Assembly: GCA_963724195.1 (NCBI GenBank)
Contig: CAVRTQ010000009.1
Location: forward strand, 12,454 to 76,453
Direction: 5' to 3'
Source: Solirubrobacter sp963724195
GTDB taxonomy: Bacteria; Actinomycetota; Thermoleophilia; Solirubrobacterales; Solirubrobacteraceae
DNA length: 64,000 nucleotides
Positions 34,594 through 44,407 of the stretch are shown here, piece after piece; position 1 is the first letter of the stretch, and each line of letters begins with the position of its first letter. The translations under genes were made by a program, and so were the position numbers. Under the pieces are notes generated by a model, which worked only from the letters and a program-made list of their open reading frames with translations, made no database searches and was not told the DNA's origin.

Positions 34594-36606
34594 TTACTTG
34601 CCGAGGACCCCGCGGGCCACGTCGGCGACGTTCTCGCCCGTGAAGCCGAAGTGCTTGTACAGCGCGCCGGCCGGAGCGGAGGCGCCGAACGTCGTCATGG
34701 CCACGACGGCGCCGCGATCGCCGACCCAGCGGTGCCAGCCCAGCGGCGACGCCGCTTCGACGGCCACGCGGGCGGTCACGGACGGCGGCAGCACGGAGTC
34801 GCGGTACTCGGCGTCCTGCGCCTCGAAGCGATCCAGGCACGGCATCGAGACGAGGCGCACCTTCACGCCCTCGGCCTCGAGCAGCTTCAGCGCGTCGTTG
34901 GCGATGTGGACCTCGGTGCCCGAGCCCATGAGGATCAGGTCCGGCTCGCCGTCGCTGTCCTTCAGGACGTAGGCGCCGCGCTCGATCGCGTCGCGCGGGA
35001 CGCCGGCCGGGTCCCACACCGGCACGCCCTGGCGGGAGAGCGCGAGCGCCGTGGGCGTCTCCGTGGCGCTCAACGCGAACCGCCAGGCCAGCGCGGTCTC
35101 GTTGAAGCCCGCGGGCCGGACGACGTTGATGTTCGGCGTCGCGCGCAGCGCGGCGAGCTGCTCGATCGGCTGGTGCGTCGGGCCGTCCTCGCCGACGCCG
35201 ATCGAGTCGTGCGTGAACACGAACGTCGACGGGATGTGCATGATCGCGGCGAGCCGGAGCGACGCCTTCATGTAGTCGCTGAAGATGAAGAAGCCGGCGC
35301 CGTACGCGCGGAAGCCGGACAGCACGAGGCCGTTGACGATCGCGCCCATGCCGTGCTCGCGGATGCCGAAGTGCAGGTTCCGGCCGCCGTACTGGCCGGT
35401 GTTCACGGAGTCGGCGCCCTTGATCAGCGTCAGGGTCGACGGAGCGAGGTCGGCCGAGCCGCCGATCATCTCCGGCACCTGCGCGGCCGCCCACTGGATC
35501 ACGTCCTGGGACGCCTTGCGCGTGGCGATCATGCCGCTGTCGGGGCCCTTGGTGGGCACGTCGGCGTCCCAGCCCTCAGGCAGCTTGCGGGAGAGCTGGC
35601 GCTCGAACTGCTCGGCCAGCTCGGGGAACTCGGCGCGGTAGCGCTCGAACTTCGCGTTCCACTCCGCCTCGATCTCTTCCCCGCGCGAGACGCACGCGCG
35701 GAAGTGCTCCAGCGCCTCCTCGGGCACGAAGAACGGCTCCTCCGACGGCCAGTTGTAGGCCTGCTTGGTGAGCTTGATCTCCTCCTCGCCGAGCGGCGAG
35801 CCGTGCGCGTCGTGCGTGTCCTGCTTGTTCGGGGAGCCTGGGGCGATGTGCGTGCGGACGACGATCAGCGACGGCTTGTCCGTCACGTCGCGCGCGTTCG
35901 CGAGCGCCTGCTCGATGCGATCGAGGCCGATGTCCTCGCCGAGGTTCTGCACGTGCCAGCCGTACGCCTCGTAGCGGGCGGCGACGTCCTCGGTGAAGGA
36001 GATCGCGGTGTCGCCCTCGATCGAGATGTGGTTGTCGTCCCAGAACGAGATCAGGCGGCCGAGGCCGAGGTGACCGGCGAGCGACGAGGCCTCGGACGCG
36101 ATGCCCTCCTGCAGGTCGCCGTCGGACGCGATCACGTACGTGTAGTGATCGACGATCTCGTGACCTTCGCGGTTGTAGCGCTCGGCCAGCATGCGCTCGC
36201 CGAGCGCCATGCCGACCGCCGTCGAGATGCCCTGGCCGAGCGGCCCGGTGGTGGTCTCGATGCCCGCGGCGTGGCCGTACTCGGGGTGCCCGGCGGTCGG
36301 GGAGCCGAGCTGGCGGAAGTGCTTGAGGTCGTCGAGCGTGAGCCCGTACCCGGTCAGGTACAGCGTCGAGTACAGGAGCATCGACGCGTGGCCGCAGGAC
36401 AGCACGAAGCGATCACGATCAGCCCAGTTCGCGTTCGCGGGCGAGTGATCCATGACCCGCGTGTAGAGCACGTACGCGAGCGGCGCGAGCGCCATCGGCG
36501 TGCCAGGATGGCCGGAGTTGGCCTTCTGGACCGCATCCATCGAGAGGGTGCGGATCGTGTTCACGCAGAGCTCGTCGAGGGTGGACCGATCTTCTGCGAC
36601 GGACAA
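34594..36606 (-). CDS. tkt: Transketolase
   Basis: 670-residue thiamine-diphosphate enzyme of the non-oxidative pentose-phosphate branch. Seen: ANSGHPGTPMALAPLAYVLY, TGPLGQGISTAVGMA, the ThDP motif SDGDLQEGIASEA with downstream WDDNHISIEGDT, FTHDSIGVGEDGPTHQPIEQLA and FGIREHGMGAIVNG with the catalytic His/Glu. Complete, single frame. TTG at 36606 follows GGAGG at an 8-base spacing. Gene separated from pgi by a decayed receptor, so it likely has its own promoter; GGACGCTAGCG at 36640-36650 matches the element before pgi. Confidence 0.96.
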   Translation of the reverse strand: MSVAEDRSTLDELCVNTIRTLSMDAVQKANSGHPGTPMALAPLAYVLYTRVMDHSPANANWADRDRFVLSCGHASMLLYSTLYLTGYGLTLDDLKHFRQLGSPTAGHPEYGHAAGIETTTGPLGQGISTAVGMALGERMLAERYNREGHEIVDHYTYVIASDGDLQEGIASEASSLAGHLGLGRLISFWDDNHISIEGDTAISFTEDVAARYEAYGWHVQNLGEDIGLDRIEQALANARDVTDKPSLIVVRTHIAPGSPNKQDTHDAHGSPLGEEEIKLTKQAYNWPSEEPFFVPEEALEHFRACVSRGEEIEAEWNAKFERYRAEFPELAEQFERQLSRKLPEGWDADVPTKGPDSGMIATRKASQDVIQWAAAQVPEMIGGSADLAPSTLTLIKGADSVNTGQYGGRNLHFGIREHGMGAIVNGLVLSGFRAYGAGFFIFSDYMKASLRLAAIMHIPSTFVFTHDSIGVGEDGPTHQPIEQLAALRATPNINVVRPAGFNETALAWRFALSATETPTALALSRQGVPVWDPAGVPRDAIERGAYVLKDSDGEPDLILMGSGTEVHIANDALKLLEAEGVKVRLVSMPCLDRFEAQDAEYRDSVLPPSVTARVAVEAASPLGWHRWVGDRGAVVAMTTFGASAPAGALYKHFGFTGENVADVARGVLGK

Positions 36607-36767
36607 CGCTTGCCTCCAGGGGGTCGAATTCGCGACCGGGGACGCTAGCGCGCCGCGTCCTCGGGGTGCACCGAGGCGGGGTAAGGCTCGTGCCTCAGCG
36701 CACTAAGGGGTGCACCCGGTGAGGTCGGCGCGAACGCCCGATGTAGGGGTTGCGTCGCAGGATCAGG

Positions 36768-36935
36768 ATGCCTCTCATGCACCCCCAGTTGATGACGATG
36801 TACGCCGACGCGCAGAGCCAGGCCCTGCGCGATGCCGCCGCGACGCGTCGCCGCGGCCGGGCCTCCCGCGCCAGCGCGGGCTGGTCCTTCGCGATCCGCC
36901 TTCCTCGGCGCGGACGCACCCGGGTCGCCGTCTAG
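36768..36935 (+). CDS. Small basic protein, 55 residues, 'MHP'-type
   Basis: ATG at 36768 (or 36777) behind AGGA. Reads MPLMHPQLMTMYADAQSQAL, a short predicted helix, then an Arg-rich segment. Short actinobacterial proteins starting MHP-x-L-...-A-x-x-x-...-L are common and of unknown function; this resembles them. Ends 10 bases before msrB, with TAGAAT inside its 3' end serving as msrB -10. Real status not certain. Confidence 0.45.
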   Translation: MPLMHPQLMTMYADAQSQALRDAAATRRRGRASRASAGWSFAIRLPRRGRTRVAV

Positions 36936-36945
36936 AATGTGAGTC

Positions 36946-37344
36946 ATGGCGACTGAGATTCAGAAGACTGACGAGCAGTGGCGTGAGGAGCTCACGCCGG
37001 AGCAGTACGCCGTGCTTCGCAAGGCCGGCACCGAGCGGGCCTTCACCGGCAAGTACTGGGACAACCACGAGGACGGCGTGTTCCGCTGTGCCGGCTGCGG
37101 CGCGGAGCTGTTCTCGAGCGACACCAAGTTCGAGTCCGGCTCCGGCTGGCCCAGCTTCACGGAGCCGGCGGTGGCCGAGAACGTGGAGACCAAGCGCGAC
37201 ATCTCGCACGGGATGATCCGCACCGAGGTGGTCTGCAAGAAGTGCGGCGGGCACCTCGGCCACGTGTTCGAAGACGGCCCGCGCGACGCCGGCGGACTGC
37301 GCTACTGCATCAACTCCGCCGCGCTCGACCTCGAGACGAAGTAG
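36946..37344 (+). CDS. msrB: Peptide-methionine (R)-S-oxide reductase
   Basis: 132-residue zinc-containing MsrB repairing methionine-R-sulfoxide in proteins. Seen: zinc ligands Cys48/Cys51 (CAGC) and Cys97/Cys100 (CKKC), SGSGWPSF, GHVFEDGP, and the catalytic Cys121 in RYCINSAAL. TAGAAT (36933-36938) seven bases before the ATG and no Shine-Dalgarno point to a leaderless transcript. Single frame. Confidence 0.96.
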   Translation: MATEIQKTDEQWREELTPEQYAVLRKAGTERAFTGKYWDNHEDGVFRCAGCGAELFSSDTKFESGSGWPSFTEPAVAENVETKRDISHGMIRTEVVCKKCGGHLGHVFEDGPRDAGGLRYCINSAALDLETK

Positions 37345-37348
37345 GCGC

Positions 37349-37370
37349 GGCCCCCTGAGCGGGGCTTTAT
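37349..37370 (+). terminator. Weak terminator after msrB
   Basis: GGCCCC / GGGGCT stem (37349-37354, 37361-37366) with loop CTGAGC, followed by TTAT. Short, but placed 5 bases after the stop and before a new leaderless-type promoter (TACCGT, 37380-37385). Confidence 0.5.
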
Positions 37371-37391
37371 AGACGGGCCTACCGTGGGTGG

Positions 37392-38060
37392 ATGGCCGCC
37401 GTGATCGCCGCTTCCGGCGTGGTGAAGACCTTCGGGGAAGGCCGGGCCGCGCGGCGAGTGCTCGACGGCGCGTCGCTGCACGTCCATCCGGGCGAGGTAG
37501 TGGCGATCCTCGGCCGTTCCGGGACCGGCAAGTCGACCATGCTCAACCTGGTCGGCGGGCTGGACCGGCCGGACGCGGGGACCATCACCGTGGCCGGCGA
37601 GCCGGTCACGGGCGCCAACGAACGCGCGCTGTCGCGACTGCGAAGGCGCCGGATCGGGTTCGTCTTCCAGTTCTTCCACCTGCTCCCGGAGCTCTCGGGC
37701 GAAGCCAACGTGCTCCTGGCCGGACGGGTGCGGGGCGCGTCGCCCGACGCGGCCGCCCGCGGGCAGGACCTGATCGACCGGCTCGGGCTGCGCGAGGTGG
37801 CCGGGTCGCTGCCGCACCAGCTCAGCGGCGGCGAGCAGCAGCGCTTCGCGATCGCGCGGGCGCTGGTCAACGACCCGCCCGTCCTGCTCGCCGACGAGCC
37901 CACCGGCAACCTGGACACCCGCGCCGGGGCCGAGGTGCTGCGGCTCCTGCGCGCCGGGGCCGAGGAGGGCCGCGCGGTCGTGATGGTCACGCACGAGACG
38001 GCCGCGGCGAACATCGCCGACCGCGTGCTGACGCTGCGCGACGGGCGCCTCATCCCGTGA
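37392..38060 (+). CDS. ABC transporter ATP-binding protein (LolD/MacB type)
   Basis: 222-residue ATPase. Seen: Walker A GRSGTGKS, Q-loop FVFQFFHLLPEL, signature LSGGEQQRFAIARAL, Walker B VLLADEPTGNLD, and H-loop MVTHETAAA. The FFHLLPEL and DEPTGNLD sequences place it with ATPases that drive FtsX-like mechanotransmission exporters, consistent with the permease downstream. TACCGT six bases before the ATG suggests a leaderless start. Confidence 0.94.
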   Translation: MAAVIAASGVVKTFGEGRAARRVLDGASLHVHPGEVVAILGRSGTGKSTMLNLVGGLDRPDAGTITVAGEPVTGANERALSRLRRRRIGFVFQFFHLLPELSGEANVLLAGRVRGASPDAAARGQDLIDRLGLREVAGSLPHQLSGGEQQRFAIARALVNDPPVLLADEPTGNLDTRAGAEVLRLLRAGAEEGRAVVMVTHETAAANIADRVLTLRDGRLIP

Positions 38061-38103
38061 GGGGCCGGCGAGCCGCGTCGCCGCCGCGCGCGAGGCGCCG
38101 CGC

Positions 38104-40433
38104 GTGATCCGCGACGCCCTCGCGGCGCTGCGGGCCCGGCGCGGCCGGACGCTGCTCGCCGCGTTGGGCGTGCTGGCCGCGTCGCTCGTCGTCGGCACGA
38201 GCGTGACCGTCGGCTACTCGCTCGCGACCGGGTTCAGCCGCTCCGCCGAGCAGGCGCAACTGCCCGACGTGATCGCGCGCTTCCCCGCGCAGCGGCGCCG
38301 CGCGATCGACCAGCGCGTCTCCGCCCTGCCCAACCTCGAAGCCCGGTCCTACCGCTCGGAGGCGCTCAACCAGGACCTCACGTCCGGCGAGCACTTCACC
38401 CGCAAGGGCGCGATCACCACGGTGTTCGAAGGGCGGCGCGGATACACGGTCGTCGAGGGCCGCGACATCCGCGACGGCACCGCCGGCGAGGCGGTGATCG
38501 AGCGCGGCGTCGCGCGCGAATGGGACGTGCGCGTCGGCGATGACCTCTACGTCGAGGAGCTCGGGGCGCTGCGCGTGAGCGGGATCGCCGTCTCGCCCGA
38601 CAACGTCGCGTACCCGCTCGCCAGCGCCGCCCGCGTCTATGTCACGCGGGCCGAGCACCGCGGGCGCGTGCGGCCGAACGTCGCGCTGCTGTGGCTGGCC
38701 GACCCGGAGAAGGCCGACGTGACGCTGGCCCAGGCGCGCGCCGTGACGTTCGGCCTGGGCAAGCTGCAGTTCATCACGCGCACGGGCGTGGAGATCCTCC
38801 TGTCGCAGGCCGCCGGGATCGTGATCTCGCTGCTCGTCGCGTTCTCGTTCGTGGCGCTGCTGGCGGCGGGGACGATGCTCGCCGCGGGCGCGCACGCCGA
38901 CGTCCAGCGCCGCCTGACCGGCCTCGGCGTCCAGCGCGCGCTCGGCTTCGGTCCCGGCCGGATCGCCGCGCAGCAGGCCGTCGAGTCCGCGCTCGTCGCG
39001 ATCCCGGCCGCCGTCGCCGGCATCACGCTCGGCGCGGTGCTCGTGGCCAGACCGGCCGCGGAGCTGCTCGCCGCGCTGAACGAGCTCGGCCCGGGCCTGA
39101 CGGGCATGCTCCTCCCGCTCGCCGTGTCCACGACCGGCGTGGTCGCGCTGGTCGTCGCCGCCGCGACCTGGCCGGCCTGGCGCGCCGCGCGCCGCCCGCC
39201 CGTGGAGATCCTGCGCGGCGGCGACCTCGCCCGGCGGCCGCGGCGGCGCCTGCGCGACCGCGTGGCCCGTCCCGCAGCGGCGGCGCCGCCCGTCGGCGGA
39301 GCCGCACGGCGTGGGCCGGTACGCGCCGCGGCCACGCCCGGCGGCGGGCTCTTCGCCCTCGGCGTGCGGTTCGCCACCGCGGCGCGGGGGCGCTGGATCG
39401 CGGCCGTCGCCACGATCGCCGTGTGCGCGGGCGTGGTCACGCTCATGCTCGCGCTCGCGTCCCTGCTCGAGCGGCTCCGCGAGGACCCCGGCACGGTCGG
39501 CAAGCGCTACCAGCTCGCGGTGCAACTCGACCCGATCCTGATCCCCGAGGCCAAGGCGCTGCCGGGCGTGCAGGACGTGGGCGAGCGGTACTCGATCGAC
39601 GCGGCGGACTCGTTCCGGCTCGGGGAGCCGATCCGGCTCGTCGCCTACCCGGGCGACCACACGCGCTTCGAGAACCCGCCGCTCGCCGAGGGCCGGCGCA
39701 TCCGCGGGCCGAACGAGGTCGAGGTCGGGGTCGGCATGGCGGATGCGCTCGGCCTGCGGCCCGGCTCGACGCTCGCCGCCCAGATCCCCGACGGCGGCGA
39801 GGTGCGCTTCAAGGTCGCCGGCATCGTGCGCGCGCTCGAGAACGACGGCCGGGTGGCCTGGATCCGGCCGGACAAGCTGATCGAGACGCGGCCGGACCTC
39901 TCGCCGCAGGTGGTGGTGCGCCTGCAGCCGAACGCCGACCCGGCCCAGGTCGCGCGCGAGCTCGTGAACCTCGGCGCGCGGCTGCAGCCCGTCGGCGCCG
40001 CGCAGACCGACAACGCCGCGTTCCTCGCCGTGCTCGCCGCGGTGCTGCGCGGCGTGGGCCTGGCCGTCGGTCTCGTGTGCCTGTACGCGCTCATCCAGGC
40101 CCTGACGGTCACCGCCCGCGAACGCCGCGGCGCCGTCGCCATGCTGCGCGCCAGCGGCGCGGATTCGACGACCGTCGGCCTGGTGCTCGCCGGCGCCGCG
40201 GTGGCCGTCGCGGTGCCGGCCGCGATCATCGGCGTGCTGCTCGAGCTCGTCCTCTTCGGCCCGCTCGTCTCCCGCCTGGCCGCGAGCTTCGCCTCCCTCC
40301 CGCTCGGCGCGTCACCTGGGCCAGATCGCGCTCGTGATCGGCGGCCTGCTCGCGCTGTCGGCGATCGCGACGGCGTTCGTGGCCCGCCGCGTGCATGCGC
40401 GAGCCGATCATCGCGGGGCTGAGGGAAGGGTGA
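38104..40433 (+). CDS. FtsX-like ABC permease, double-module, C-terminal frameshifts
   Basis: About 775 residues with two FtsX-type modules: N-terminal helix LLAALGVLAASLVVGTSV, an extracytoplasmic MacB-PCD-like domain, a three-helix block (IVISLLVAFSFVALLAAGT onward), a second extracytoplasmic domain, and a final block (VGLVCLYALIQALTVTARERRGAVAMLRASGA). Frame changes near 40310 and 40400 let the last helix (GGLLALSAIATAFVARRVHA) and the end EPIIAGLREG run to a TGA at 40431-40433. That stop overlaps the GTG of the next gene. Partner of the ATPase; probably exports or extracts a lipid, lipoprotein or peptide. Confidence 0.88.
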
Positions 40434-41809
40434 AGCGCGCCGCCACCCTCATCGTGCTGCTCCTCCTCGCCGGGTGTGGCGACGACTCGCGCCCCGCCCC
40501 GGCCGGCGGCGGGTCGACCCTGCAAGCCACCCTCGTGGACCCCGACGGCGACGGCTTCCTCGAGCCGGGCCCGGGCGAGCCGCTGACCGACCGCGGGACA
40601 CCGTCCAAGCTCGGCGACACGCTCGTCACGTTCGGCCAGCTCACGGACACGCACGTCCGCGACGAGGAGTCGCCCGCGCGGGTGCCGTTCCTGGACCGGA
40701 TCGGCCCGCCGTTCACGTCCACGTTCCGCCCGCAGGAGGCGTTCTCCACGCAGACGCTCGACGCCGCCGTCCGCGCGCTCAACCGCCAGAAGCCGGACGC
40801 CGTCTTCGTCACCGGCGACATCACCGACAACGCCCAGCGCAACGAGCTCGACCTCGCACGGGCGGTCCTCGAGGGCGACCGGGTCGACCCGGACAGCGGC
40901 GATCCCGGCTACCGCGGTGTCCAGCAGCCCGACTCGGCCGACCCCTTCTACTACCGCCCCGACTTCGACGCGCCGGCGCACCCCGGCGCGCTGACCCAGG
41001 CCCAGCGCCCCTTCACCGCCGAAGGGCTCGACGCGCCGTTCTATCCCCTCGTCGGCAACCACGACGTGCTCGCGCAGGGAGAGGTCCCACCCACCGACGC
41101 GATCAACGCCTACGCCGCCGGCGATGAGCTGATCACCGCGCTGGACCCCGAGATCCTCGACCAGCTCCCGCGCGAGGAGATCGACGCGCAGCAGGCGACC
41201 GCCGCCCTGCTCGGCAACCAGTTCGCGCTGCCCAGCACGACCGTCCCGGCCGACCCGGAACGCCGGCTCGTCGGCCCGGGCGAAGCCGAACGCGCGCTCG
41301 GCCGCACCCCGATGGACTACACCGTCGACCTCACCGACCGGGTCCGCGCCGTGCTCGTCGACACCGTCAACCGCGACGGCACCTCGCGCGCCCGCATCAA
41401 CCCGGCCCAGCTCCAGCGGTTGGAGCAACAGCTCGACACGAACCGCCTGGTCGTCGTCTTCTCCCACAACCCACTGACCGACGAGGCCCTCCAGGTCCTC
41501 GACCGCCACCCCAACGTCGTCGCCTCGATCGCCGGCAACAGCCACCGCAACCGCATCACCGCGCGCGGCGCGTACTGGCTGATCAGCACCTCCTCGCTGG
41601 CCGACTTCCCGCAGCAATCGCGCATGTTCCGTCTGAAGGAGACCGCTGACGGCGTCGCGCTCGAGACGTGGATGGTCGACCACGACGGCCAGGGCCTCGC
41701 GGGCGTCTCCAGAGAGCTCGCGTACCTGGACGCCCAGGGCGGACGCCCGCAGAAGTTCGCCGGCGCCAAGCAAGACCGCAACGTCCGGCTGTTCACAACC
41801 GTTCCATAA
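40430..41809 (+). CDS. Metallophosphoesterase lipoprotein, TIGR03767-like
   Basis: 459-residue secreted calcineurin-like phosphoesterase. Seen: lipoprotein signal KRAATLIVLLLLAGC (lipobox LAGC), metal motifs QLTDTHVRDE, FVTGDITDNAQ, VGNHDVL, VFSHNPL, and a terminal NSHRN in place of GHxH. The large insert with YRPDF and DALNAY-like sequence fits the actinobacterial TIGR03767 group. GTG 40430 overlaps the permease stop. Substrate (phosphodiester, phospholipid or polyphosphate) is unknown. Export by the Sec pathway with membrane anchoring is expected. Confidence 0.87.
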   Translation: MKRAATLIVLLLLAGCGDDSRPAPAGGGSTLQATLVDPDGDGFLEPGPGEPLTDRGTPSKLGDTLVTFGQLTDTHVRDEESPARVPFLDRIGPPFTSTFRPQEAFSTQTLDAAVRALNRQKPDAVFVTGDITDNAQRNELDLARAVLEGDRVDPDSGDPGYRGVQQPDSADPFYYRPDFDAPAHPGALTQAQRPFTAEGLDAPFYPLVGNHDVLAQGEVPPTDAINAYAAGDELITALDPEILDQLPREEIDAQQATAALLGNQFALPSTTVPADPERRLVGPGEAERALGRTPMDYTVDLTDRVRAVLVDTVNRDGTSRARINPAQLQRLEQQLDTNRLVVVFSHNPLTDEALQVLDRHPNVVASIAGNSHRNRITARGAYWLISTSSLADFPQQSRMFRLKETADGVALETWMVDHDGQGLAGVSRELAYLDAQGGRPQKFAGAKQDRNVRLFTTVP

Positions 41810-41871
41810 ACCGCAACCAATTCCGCTCGCGGCCGTTTCACCGGCAAGCGTCATAGCGAGAGGAGAAGTAC

Positions 41872-44034
41872 GTGATTTCCAGGGCTTTTCTGGGCACTTG
41901 CGCTGCCCTGAGCCTGGCCGCCGCATGCCCGAACACGGGCAGTGCGGCGGTCCAGGTCAGTCAGTCGGGCTGGCAATGGGGCAACCCCACGCCGCAGGGC
42001 AACACAATCAGGGCGATTGACTTCGTTCAGGGTCGCGGATACGCGATCGGCGACGACGGCACCGCCCTGCGCACCGACGACGGCGGCGCGACGTGGACCG
42101 GCCTCCCGACCGGCACCTCGCTCGACCTCGGTCGCGTGCAGGCGGTGACGCCGGACGTGGTGATCATCCTGGGCGGCAACGGCTGCGTCCTGCGCCGCTC
42201 CGACGATGGCGGCAAGACGTTCCGCCGCTTCTACGTCCTCACCGAGATCAACTGCCCGGAGCCGGTCGCCGCGACCTACTTCGTCACGCCGCAGCTCGGC
42301 TACCTGCTGCTGCGCAACGGCAACGTGCTCCGCACCACCGACGCGGGCGAGAGCTTCAGCCGCGTCACCGCCATCCCCGGCACACCGGGCAGCGCCGCGG
42401 GCGGCAACGCGACGCCGGCGGACGCGCTCTTCACCACGCCCGACGCGGGCATCGTGTTCCTGAGCGGATCGAACACCGCGTTCCGCACGACCGACGCGGG
42501 CGCGAGCTGGACGCCCGAGCCCGACGTGCCCGGCGGGCGCGTGTGGCGGATGAAGGCCGTCGACGCGGCCACGTTCTACGCCTTCGGGCCGGGCACGCTG
42601 CTGCGTTCCGGTGATGCCGGCCAGACGTGGCAGGCCAAGCCGGCGGACGCGACGATCACCGGCGTCAGCTGCGCCACGCTCGACCTCTGCCTGTTCACCA
42701 CCGACCGCGGCGACCGCCTGCTGAGAACCGAGAACGGCGGGGACAGCACGGAGTCGATCACCGCCTCCACCGCACCGCTGTTCGCCGCCGGATTCGCGAC
42801 CGCGGCCCGCGCCGTGGCCGCCGGCAGTGGCGGCGCCACCGCCGTCTCCGACGACGCCGGACGCAACTACACGGCGGTCGGCGGCGACATCGCCGGCTCG
42901 TTCCAGTTCGGCCTGCGGCTCGGCCCCGCGGCGAACATCGCGCTCGCGCTCGGCGCCCGTGGCCAACTCGCGCGCACGACCGACAACGGCGTCACGTGGA
43001 AGGCGATCAACGTCGCCACCTCCTCCGACATGCGCGACACGTCGTTCAGCAGCGCCGACGACGGCTACGCGCTGGACGTGCGCGGCGGCCTGTTCCGCAC
43101 CGTCAACGGCGGCGCGAGCTGGCAACCGATCGATCCCGGCACGACGAGCGCGCCGCAGGCCGTGATCACGAGCGGCACCACCGTCCTGCTCGCCGGCCCG
43201 CGCGGCATCCGGCGCGCCACCGCCGGTGGCCAGTTCAGCGTCGCCGACAACCGCGCCCGCGTGGACCACTTCGACCGTGCCGGATCGGCGATCTTCGCCT
43301 ACGGCACCAACGCCATCGTGCGCAGCACGAACCGCGGCCGCGCGTGGCGGACCGTCAAGCGCCCGGGCCGCCTCCGCAACCTCGAGATGACGTCGGCCAA
43401 CAGCGGGTTCGCGCTCACCACCGACGGCCGCGTGTGGCGCACGACGAACGGCGGGCGCCGCTGGACCGACGTCGCCGCGATCGGCACCGACGACGGCCTG
43501 GCGCTCGCGTTCGGCTCGGCCACCGACGGCTACCTCACGCTCGGCCGCTACCCCGCCGACAGCGACGTCGCCTACGTCCAGCGCACCAGCGACGGCGGCA
43601 AGCACTGGCGCCCGCAGCGGATCTCCGCGGGCCGGTTCCCGGGTGCCGAGGGCGTGATCAGCCCGACCGCCGGCCGCTCGTACGCACTCACGTCCACCCC
43701 GTCCGCCGGCACCGGCGTGTTCCGGAGCCTGTTCACGACGGCCACGGGCGGCGACTTCGGCAGCTCGTCGACCATCACGCTGTCCCGCGCGCGCCGCTCC
43801 GGCCGCACGGTCACCGTCAGCGGGCAGCTGAAGGGCGCCCAGGGCGGAGAAGCGATCGTGGTCTCCTCCCGCAGCGGCACCCGCTGGACCGAGCAGGTCG
43901 TGACCGCGGGCGCGAACGGCGGACGCTTCACCGCGAGCTTCCGGGTCCGCGGCCGCGCCACGTTCGTCGCGCGCTGGGCCGGAGACTCGGGCCGCCAGGG
44001 CGCCGGATCAATCGCACTCAAGGGACCGCGTTAG
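41872..44034 (+). CDS. Secreted YCF48/BNR-type beta-propeller protein
   Basis: 720 residues: signal peptide (AFLGTCAALSLAAACP, about 4-22), then at least ten blades bearing the Asp-box-like pattern RTTDAGxSW/RTDDGGATW/RTTNGGRRW, as in YCF48 photosystem-assembly factors and sialidase-like propellers, and a final immunoglobulin-like domain (LSRARRSGRTVTVSGQLKG). No photosynthesis genes are near, so it is simply an extracellular propeller, perhaps adhesive or carbohydrate-binding. AGAGGAGAA precedes the GTG. Single frame throughout. Confidence 0.85.
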   Translation: MISRAFLGTCAALSLAAACPNTGSAAVQVSQSGWQWGNPTPQGNTIRAIDFVQGRGYAIGDDGTALRTDDGGATWTGLPTGTSLDLGRVQAVTPDVVIILGGNGCVLRRSDDGGKTFRRFYVLTEINCPEPVAATYFVTPQLGYLLLRNGNVLRTTDAGESFSRVTAIPGTPGSAAGGNATPADALFTTPDAGIVFLSGSNTAFRTTDAGASWTPEPDVPGGRVWRMKAVDAATFYAFGPGTLLRSGDAGQTWQAKPADATITGVSCATLDLCLFTTDRGDRLLRTENGGDSTESITASTAPLFAAGFATAARAVAAGSGGATAVSDDAGRNYTAVGGDIAGSFQFGLRLGPAANIALALGARGQLARTTDNGVTWKAINVATSSDMRDTSFSSADDGYALDVRGGLFRTVNGGASWQPIDPGTTSAPQAVITSGTTVLLAGPRGIRRATAGGQFSVADNRARVDHFDRAGSAIFAYGTNAIVRSTNRGRAWRTVKRPGRLRNLEMTSANSGFALTTDGRVWRTTNGGRRWTDVAAIGTDDGLALAFGSATDGYLTLGRYPADSDVAYVQRTSDGGKHWRPQRISAGRFPGAEGVISPTAGRSYALTSTPSAGTGVFRSLFTTATGGDFGSSSTITLSRARRSGRTVTVSGQLKGAQGGEAIVVSSRSGTRWTEQVVTAGANGGRFTASFRVRGRATFVARWAGDSGRQGAGSIALKGPR

Positions 44035-44045
44035 CCTCAGCGGGA

Positions 44046-44399
44046 ATGTCAGTCGCCCGCACCGTGATGGGCGCCACGTTCATCTTCACGGGGCTTCTGC
44101 ACTTCAAGAAGCCGCGGATGTACGAGGCGATCATGCCGGCCTACCTCCCCGCCCATCGCGAGCTCGTGTACGCGAGCGGCGTGGCGGAGCTGGCCGGCGG
44201 TGCGGGCGTGCTGCACCCGAAGACGCGCAAGGCCGCCGGCTGGTGGCTGATCGCCACGCTCGTCGGCGTCTTCCCGGCCAACGTCGAGATGGCCCTGCAC
44301 CCCGAGCGCTTCAAGAAGATCCCGAAGCCGTTGCTGTACGTGCGCCTGCCGCTGCAGGGTGCGATGATCGCGCTGGTGTGGAAGACCGCGGCGCGTTAG
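44046..44399 (+). CDS. DoxX family membrane protein
   Basis: 117 residues with four hydrophobic segments: MGATFIFTGLLHF, VYASGVAELAGGAGVL, WWLIATLVGVFPANVEMAL, LPLQGAMIALVWK. HFxKP and PANVEMALH are typical of DoxX-like proteins (membrane, quinone or thiosulfate-linked roles suggested). TAGCCT eight bases before the ATG spans the stop of the preceding gene. Confidence 0.82.
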   Translation: MSVARTVMGATFIFTGLLHFKKPRMYEAIMPAYLPAHRELVYASGVAELAGGAGVLHPKTRKAAGWWLIATLVGVFPANVEMALHPERFKKIPKPLLYVRLPLQGAMIALVWKTAAR

Positions 44400-44407
44400 A
44401 CGCGGCG

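Noticed and set aside
41872..44034. Photosystem II assembly factor role for the YCF48-like protein
   Set aside because: The blades match in pattern only. There are no photosynthesis genes and the protein has a signal peptide and an added Ig-like end.
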